Source: JADLHS01 sp044225555
GTDB lineage: Bacteria; Verrucomicrobiota; Verrucomicrobiia; Limisphaerales; JADLHS01
NCBI GenBank assembly: GCA_044225555.1
Contig: JBGAIM010000006.1
Coordinates: 360,360 to 424,359 of the forward strand
Direction of reading: 5' to 3'
Length of the DNA stretch: 64,000 nt
Numbering within the stretch: the stretch's first letter is position 1; each line of letters opens with the position of its first letter. The position numbers were made by a program, and so were the translations under genes. This document shows, piece after piece, positions 59,235 to 64,000 of the stretch. The notes beneath the pieces were generated by a model. The model was not told the DNA's origin. It ran no database searches and saw only the letters and a program-made list of their open reading frames with translations.

Positions 59235-59942
59235 ATGCGAATTCTCCTTCATCAACACGGTCACGCAGACAGTCCCGGCCACTTTCACGATCGCGAATTG
59301 CCGCTCGACCGCGATTTCCAAAAGCGCGCGTTCACGGTCGGCATTGGCGGGCCTGTGGGGAGTGGCAAAACTGCACTAATGCTCCAATTGTGCTTACGGC
59401 TGCGCGATAGGCTGAATATCGCCGCCGTGACGAATGACATTTTTACGAAGGAGGATGGCGAATTTCTGACCAAGCATGGCGCGCTGCCGCCTGAGCGCAT
59501 CCGCGCCGTGGAGACCGGCGGTTGTCCGCATGCCGCCATTCGCGAGGACATTTCGGCGAACCTGCTCGCGCTGGAGGAATTGCACGCCAAATTCAAAACC
59601 CAGTTGCTGCTGATTGAATCCGGCGGCGATAATCTGGCGGCCTGCTACAGCCGGGAGCTGGCGGACTACACGATCCAGGTCATTGATGTGGCAGGCGGCG
59701 ACAAAATTCCGCGCAAGGGCGGGCCTGGCATCACGCAGACGGATTTGTTGGTGATCAACAAGACGGATCTCGCGACAGCCGTGGGTGCAGACCTTGAAGT
59801 GATGAAGCGTGACGCCAAAAAAATGCGCGGTGACGGCCCGTTCATTTTCGCGCAAGTCCGGAACGGCGTGGGCATTGAGGAAATTGTGGCCCACGTCATT
59901 CACGCGTGGCAGCACGGTTCGGGAGTGGCGCACCAGCATTGA
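59235..59942 (+). CDS. ureG: Urease accessory GTPase UreG
   Basis: 235 aa. A histidine-bearing N-terminus (MRILLHQHGHADSPGHFHD) precedes the SIMIBI GTPase fold: P-loop GIGGPVGSGKTAL, VTNDIFTKEDGEFL, switch ETGGCPHAAIREDIS with the conserved Cys-Pro-His nickel motif, LLIESGGDNLAA and the base-specificity motif VINKTDLA. UreG couples GTP hydrolysis to nickel delivery. The His-rich start could store or bind nickel, which is notable because no ureE is found nearby. Last gene of the locus on this strand. Confidence 0.96.
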   Translation: MRILLHQHGHADSPGHFHDRELPLDRDFQKRAFTVGIGGPVGSGKTALMLQLCLRLRDRLNIAAVTNDIFTKEDGEFLTKHGALPPERIRAVETGGCPHAAIREDISANLLALEELHAKFKTQLLLIESGGDNLAACYSRELADYTIQVIDVAGGDKIPRKGGPGITQTDLLVINKTDLATAVGADLEVMKRDAKKMRGDGPFIFAQVRNGVGIEEIVAHVIHAWQHGSGVAHQH

Positions 59943-60058
59943 TGGTGTTGATTAGGTCGAATGGTGTGACGCAGTTTGGCCATTCTTTTGCGTGATCTGG
60001 CGTTGTTGGATTCGGTTGGAATTCCTAGCATGCTGGTAACTAGCTGGGAAAACTGATC

Positions 60059-62440
60059 ATGAAATCCAACGCGCCGAAAGTTTCGCTCGCTTCCTTGATT
60101 CTCGTTTCAACCGCTCTGGCCGCCTGCGCTGCCACGATTGATGTGCAGGTGGACAAGCCCGCGCATAAAGTTTCACCGACATTGTGGGGCATTTTTTTCG
60201 AGGATATCAATCTTTCCGCAGACGGCGGTATTTATCCCGAGTTGGTGCGTAATCGTTCGTTTGAAGATGCGGAAAAGCCGGAAAACTGGAAGTTCGTCAA
60301 CAGTGCGGCGGGCAAAACGGAATGCGCGATTGACGACAGCCGACCGTTGAATCCGCTGAATCGTCGTTCGCTGTGCATCAAGGTCGATGGCGCATTCACG
60401 CTGGAGAACGAAGGTTATTGGGGCATGAATGTGGTGAACGGCCACGCCTACGCCTTCAAATGCGCGGCGCGAGCCGATGGCTTCAACGGACCGATCAAGG
60501 TCAGGTTGGTGAGTTCAGCGGGTGAGGAGTTGGCCAAAGGCGAGGTCTCGGGGTTGAGCGGGAATTGGAAGTATCACACGCTCGAGTTGACGGCGAAGGG
60601 TTCTGATCCGAAAGCGCATCTGGAAATCTCCGGTGGCGGCAAGGGGACATTGTCCCTCGACATGGTCTCACTGATGCCGAAGAAGTCCTGGAAGAACAAC
60701 GGAATGCGGACTGACCTGGCCGAATCGCTGGTGGCGCTCGATCCGTCGTTCGTTCGCTTTCCGGGTGGCTGCTGGGTGGAAGGCGAGGACATGTCGCGAA
60801 TGTATAATTGGAAGAAGACCATCGGCGACGTGGACGCGCGCACGCCGCTCTGGAACATCTGGGGCTATAACGCCACGCACGGGCTGGGATTCCACGAGTA
60901 TCTGCAGATGACGGAGGACCTCGGCGCGACGCCGCTGTTCTGCATTAACGTCGGCATGTCGCACCGGGAAGTGGTTCCCATGGCCCAAATGGGTCAATGG
61001 GTGCAGGACGCGTTGGATGCCATCGAGTATGCGAATGGACCGACGACTTCCTTCTGGGGCGGGTTGCGGGCAAGGAACGGCCATCCAGCGCCGTTTAATT
61101 TGAAATACATGGAGATTGGGAATGAGAATGGTGGTGCGGCTTATCGCGACCGCTGGCCGCTGTTTGTGAAAGCCATCAAAGCCAAGTATCCGGAGATCCA
61201 GCTCGTCGCCAATCACTGGGAAGGTGGCTATCCCAAAGACCCGATGCCGGACATTGTGGACGAGCATTATTACAGCACGCCGGAATTCTTCATGCAGCAG
61301 GCGCATCGCTACGACACCTACGACCGGATAGGCCCGAAGATTTTCGTGGGTGAATATGCTGTGACTCGAAACGGAGGCAAAGGCAACCTGCGCGCCGCGA
61401 TCGGTGAGGCCGCCTTCATGACCGGACTGGAGCGCAACTCGGATGTGGTGGTGATGGCGGCCTACGCACCGCTGTTCGTCAATGTCAACCATCGCAAGTG
61501 GAATCCGGACCTCATTAACTTCGACAGCTCGCGCTGGTACGGGCTGCCCGGTTACTATGTCCAAAAGCTCTTCAGTGAACATCGGGGCGACGTGGTTTTG
61601 CCCGTGACCGTTGAATCGGTCACGATCGAAGAGAAGCCGCCGACCGGTTGCATCGGGGTCGGGACCTGGAACACAGGGGCGGAGTTCAAAGACATCAAAG
61701 TGACGGCGCCGGACGGGAAAGTTTTGTTCAGTTCCGATTTCAGCAAGAACAGCGACGGCTGGAAGTTCCTCGGCGGTGGCGAATGGAAAGTCCAGGATGG
61801 TGCGCTGCGGCAGACGGCGGAGAAGGAATTTGTCCGCGCATTGGTGGGGGACAAGGCGTGGACGGACTACACGATCGAATTGAAGGCCCGCAAGATCTCC
61901 GGGCAGGAAGGGTTTTTGATTTTGTTTCACATCAATGACGAGGAGGATCGCAACTGGTGGAACATCGCCGGTTGGAACAACACCCAACACGGCGTCGAGT
62001 TGGGCGAGACCCTTGATGGCAAGCGCGGCAGCGTCGAGACCGGGCGGTGGTATGATATCCGGGTCGAGGTGAAGGGCAATAACGTGAAGTGCTGGCTGGA
62101 TGGCAAAGTAGTGCATGACCTCAAGAACACATTGTCTGCCACGCGGGGGATGTTCGCCAGCGCCACGCGCGACACCAAATCCGGCGAAGTGATTGTGAAG
62201 GTGGTGAATGCCGCGTCCACGCCAACGGAAACGGATATCAACTTGCGCGGAATCGGGAAACTTGCTGGACCAGCGCAGGCAATCGTCCTGACCTCGGAGA
62301 ACCCGAAGGATGAGAATTCCCTGGAGGAACCAACCAAAGTCTCGCCGAAGACCGAGAGAATCAATCTGGCCGGACCAAAGTTCAGGCATACCTTCCCGGG
62401 AAATTCGTTGACCGTCTTGCGAGTCGGGGCGGCGAAGTAG
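60059..62440 (+). CDS. Exported GH51 alpha-L-arabinofuranosidase with inserted LamG-like domain
   Basis: 793 aa. The signal sequence ends near AACAATIDV. The start of the mature protein (KVSPTLWGIFFEDINLSADGGIYPELVRNRSFED) is the GH51/GH54-related signature, followed by a carbohydrate-binding-like domain (about 60-195). The TIM barrel holds the acid/base Glu in YMEIGNENGG and the nucleophile Glu in KIFVGEYAVT. Between the barrel and the terminal beta domain lies an extra jelly-roll domain (about 555-710; LFSSDFSKNSDGWKFLGGG, DRNWWNIAGWNN). It removes arabinofuranose from plant polysaccharides. It precedes a sugar-type symporter gene. Confidence 0.9.
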   Translation: MKSNAPKVSLASLILVSTALAACAATIDVQVDKPAHKVSPTLWGIFFEDINLSADGGIYPELVRNRSFEDAEKPENWKFVNSAAGKTECAIDDSRPLNPLNRRSLCIKVDGAFTLENEGYWGMNVVNGHAYAFKCAARADGFNGPIKVRLVSSAGEELAKGEVSGLSGNWKYHTLELTAKGSDPKAHLEISGGGKGTLSLDMVSLMPKKSWKNNGMRTDLAESLVALDPSFVRFPGGCWVEGEDMSRMYNWKKTIGDVDARTPLWNIWGYNATHGLGFHEYLQMTEDLGATPLFCINVGMSHREVVPMAQMGQWVQDALDAIEYANGPTTSFWGGLRARNGHPAPFNLKYMEIGNENGGAAYRDRWPLFVKAIKAKYPEIQLVANHWEGGYPKDPMPDIVDEHYYSTPEFFMQQAHRYDTYDRIGPKIFVGEYAVTRNGGKGNLRAAIGEAAFMTGLERNSDVVVMAAYAPLFVNVNHRKWNPDLINFDSSRWYGLPGYYVQKLFSEHRGDVVLPVTVESVTIEEKPPTGCIGVGTWNTGAEFKDIKVTAPDGKVLFSSDFSKNSDGWKFLGGGEWKVQDGALRQTAEKEFVRALVGDKAWTDYTIELKARKISGQEGFLILFHINDEEDRNWWNIAGWNNTQHGVELGETLDGKRGSVETGRWYDIRVEVKGNNVKCWLDGKVVHDLKNTLSATRGMFASATRDTKSGEVIVKVVNAASTPTETDINLRGIGKLAGPAQAIVLTSENPKDENSLEEPTKVSPKTERINLAGPKFRHTFPGNSLTVLRVGAAK

Positions 62441-62773
62441 TGCCGGAATCGGCACGGCAGATGTCCCACTTGGCCACTGCTTGGCGGGCTTGGTGGATCG
62501 TTGGAAAACGCTGGATGATCCGACCGCGTTCCAGCACATGCAGTCTTCCCGGGCGGCACGAGCGAGAAGGTTTGATTCCAACCCGTGTTCTTGTTCATGA
62601 GCGCGGGATTTCATTTTGGGTTGCCTGTTTGCCGGGAGTTCGTACGGCGTGTCGTCAGAATTGACGACCCAAACTCTCCTCGAAACGCCTGCGGTGGATT
62701 TGGCAACATTCCGCGATGCAACCAACCTCGTTTCGCCGCAACGGCAGTGTCGTGACGTAAACCAGGCTTCGCC
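62441..62773. other. Intergenic region before the symporter gene
   Basis: About 330 bases with no credible gene; small frames lack signals or family features. A hairpin GTCGTCA-GAAT-TGACGAC lies at 62651-62668, without a T tract, and could be an operator or a weak terminator. No element of the palindromic repeat family is seen here. Confidence 0.4.
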
Positions 62774-64000
62774 ATGAAAATTCACGCGCTGCACACGTTG
62801 GACATTGCCATTATTGCCGGATACTTCGTCACGGTTATTCTGATCGGGCTTTGGGTTTCGCGGCGAGGGGTCAAGGATTTGGATTCCTATTTCCTCGGCG
62901 GAAAATCACTCCCGTGGTACCTGCTCGGCGTTTCGGATGCCTCGGGCATGTTCGACATCAGCGGCACAATGTGGCTGGTGTATGTGCTTTTTCTCTACGG
63001 GCTCAAGAGCGTCTGGTTGCCGTGGGTGTGGCCAGTGTTCAATCAGATATTTCTGATGATGTTCCTGAGCGCGTGGCTGCGGCGCTCGAACGTGCTCACC
63101 GGCGCGCAATGGATTCAAACCCGCTTCGGCGCCGATCGCGGCGGCACGCTGGCGCACCTGAGCGTGGTGTTCTTTGCGCTGGTGAACGTCATCGGGCTGC
63201 TGGCGTATGCGTTCAAAGGCATCGGCAAGTTCGCCTCGGGTCTGCTGCCGTGGCATTTCACGACGCAAACCACGGGCATTTTCACGGACGAAAACATCTA
63301 CGCAATGGTCCTGATGGGCGCGACTTCGCTTTACGCGATCAAAGGCGGCATGATCAGCGTCGTCATCACGGAGGTGACGCAGTTCGCCATTCTCACGCTC
63401 ACAGCGTTGACCATTGGCACCATTGCGCTGGTGAAGGTCACGCCGGAGATGATCGCGCACAACATTCCCGCGGGGTGGATGAATCCCTTCTTCGGTTCAC
63501 ATCTCAACATTGACTGGACGGGAATCCTCAGCTCGGCCAACGCAGTAATAGCCAAAGACGGCAACGAGTTCTTCTCGATCATTTTCGGCCTCATGTTTTT
63601 CAAGGGCGTGCTTGCCAGTCTCGCTGGGCCGGCACCGAACTACGATATGCAGCGCATTCTCGCGGCGCGCAATCCGCGGGAAGCCTGCCTCGTCAACGGC
63701 ATGGTGACGCTGGTCTTGATGTTTCCGCGCTACATGATGATTGCCGGCATCACGGTGCTGGCTCTGGCGTTCTGCATGCCGCAAATCCAGGCGATGGAGA
63801 AACCGGACTTCGAGAAAATTCTCCCCATGGTCCTCGGCGAGCAGATTCCCACCGGTGTGCTGGGCTTCCTGCTGGCGGGATTGGCCGCGGCGTTCATGTC
63901 GAATTTTGCGGCCACGCTCAATGCCGCGCCGGCCTACGTCGTGAACGACATTTACAAGCGGTTCATCAACGCGAATGCCGGTGGCAAGAAGGAGGTGTTC
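62774..64000 (+). CDS. Sodium:solute symporter (SSS family), cut by the window end
   Basis: 409 codons visible from ATG 62774, open to the last base. Starts MKIHALHTLDIAIIAGYFVTV, then SRRGVKDLDSYFLGGKSLPWYLLGVSDASGMFD, the conserved first two helices and Na+-site region of SSS transporters. Later motifs are WIQTRFGADRGG, YAIKGGMISVVITEVTQF, GLMFFKGVLASLAGPAPNYDMQRILAARNPREA and GLAAAFMSNFAATLNAAPAYVVNDIYKRF. It imports a solute with sodium, plausibly a sugar released by the arabinofuranosidase upstream; this is by position only. Confidence 0.93.
   Translation, partial: MKIHALHTLDIAIIAGYFVTVILIGLWVSRRGVKDLDSYFLGGKSLPWYLLGVSDASGMFDISGTMWLVYVLFLYGLKSVWLPWVWPVFNQIFLMMFLSAWLRRSNVLTGAQWIQTRFGADRGGTLAHLSVVFFALVNVIGLLAYAFKGIGKFASGLLPWHFTTQTTGIFTDENIYAMVLMGATSLYAIKGGMISVVITEVTQFAILTLTALTIGTIALVKVTPEMIAHNIPAGWMNPFFGSHLNIDWTGILSSANAVIAKDGNEFFSIIFGLMFFKGVLASLAGPAPNYDMQRILAARNPREACLVNGMVTLVLMFPRYMMIAGITVLALAFCMPQIQAMEKPDFEKILPMVLGEQIPTGVLGFLLAGLAAAFMSNFAATLNAAPAYVVNDIYKRFINANAGGKKEVF

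Noticed and set aside
59959..59989. GAATGG/CCATTC with TTTT after ureG as a terminator
   Set aside because: The stem is only six bases with a 15-base loop, too weak to list.
60668..62794. A 708-codon minus-strand frame
   Set aside because: It is antisense to the GH51 gene, which has catalytic motifs in the right order.

Overview
The window reads as chromosomal DNA from a free-living member of the Verrucomicrobiota, probably close to the Pedosphaera/Limisphaerales group. This is inferred from gene content, not from a marker-gene match. The main clues are a PVC-type c-haem protein with a terminal CxxCH domain, an ECF sigma factor fused to a membrane-anchored C-terminal region, a 2.6-thousand-residue secreted CotH/lamin-tail-domain protein, multi-PA14 secreted proteins and many small lipoproteins. 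I see no rRNA, CRISPR array, prophage or transposase gene. There is one tRNA (Lys, TTT).

Layout. 1-3.3 kb is a minus-strand run of envelope lipoproteins ending in a large lipoprotein alpha/beta hydrolase. 3.4-5.6 kb holds a small lipoprotein, tRNA-Lys, a small membrane protein and a HEAT-repeat protein. 5.7-12.7 kb holds an MsbA-like ABC exporter, the sigma-factor fusion, a NatA/NatB-type ABC system whose permease is broken by a frame-shifting deletion, and a two-repeat secreted protein. 12.7-17.3 kb is a carbohydrate or secondary-metabolite patch (GH105, haem-binding beta-propeller protein, ThuA-like protein). 17.5-22.1 kb is a MacA/MacB-type efflux operon with two paralogous permeases. 22.2-28 kb holds a Ski2-like helicase with a DUF3516-type C-terminus, a repeat-filled gap with a gene remnant, and RNase R. 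28.1-43.9 kb holds the giant CotH/LTD protein, a two-component pair (propeller histidine kinase plus NarL-type regulator) and a four-module PA14 protein. 44-46.5 kb is an SGNH-TPR chimera. 46.6-59.9 kb is a complete urea import and hydrolysis locus: porin, urtABCDE, ureD, fused ureAB, an unknown gene, ureC, ureF and ureG. 60-64 kb holds a GH51 arabinofuranosidase and a sodium:solute symporter cut by the window end.

The urea locus is the best-defined system. An outer-membrane porin diverges from urtA, a candidate sigma-54 promoter lies between them, the UrtABCDE ABC transporter imports urea, and urease (UreAB+UreC, matured by UreD/F/G) splits it to ammonia and CO2. No ureE is visible; UreG has a histidine-bearing N-terminus.

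The most unusual signal is a set of short palindromic repeats, about 50-190 bp, built mostly as terminal inverted repeats enclosing two inner hairpins. They lie between genes (24.8-25.0, 28.0, 53.5 and 55.3 kb) and also inside coding genes in frame: the helicase (with a possible 7-bp target duplication), RNase R, and UreF twice, where one copy covers the only available start region. This resembles the protein-embedded palindromic elements known from Rickettsia and is the observation I would follow first.
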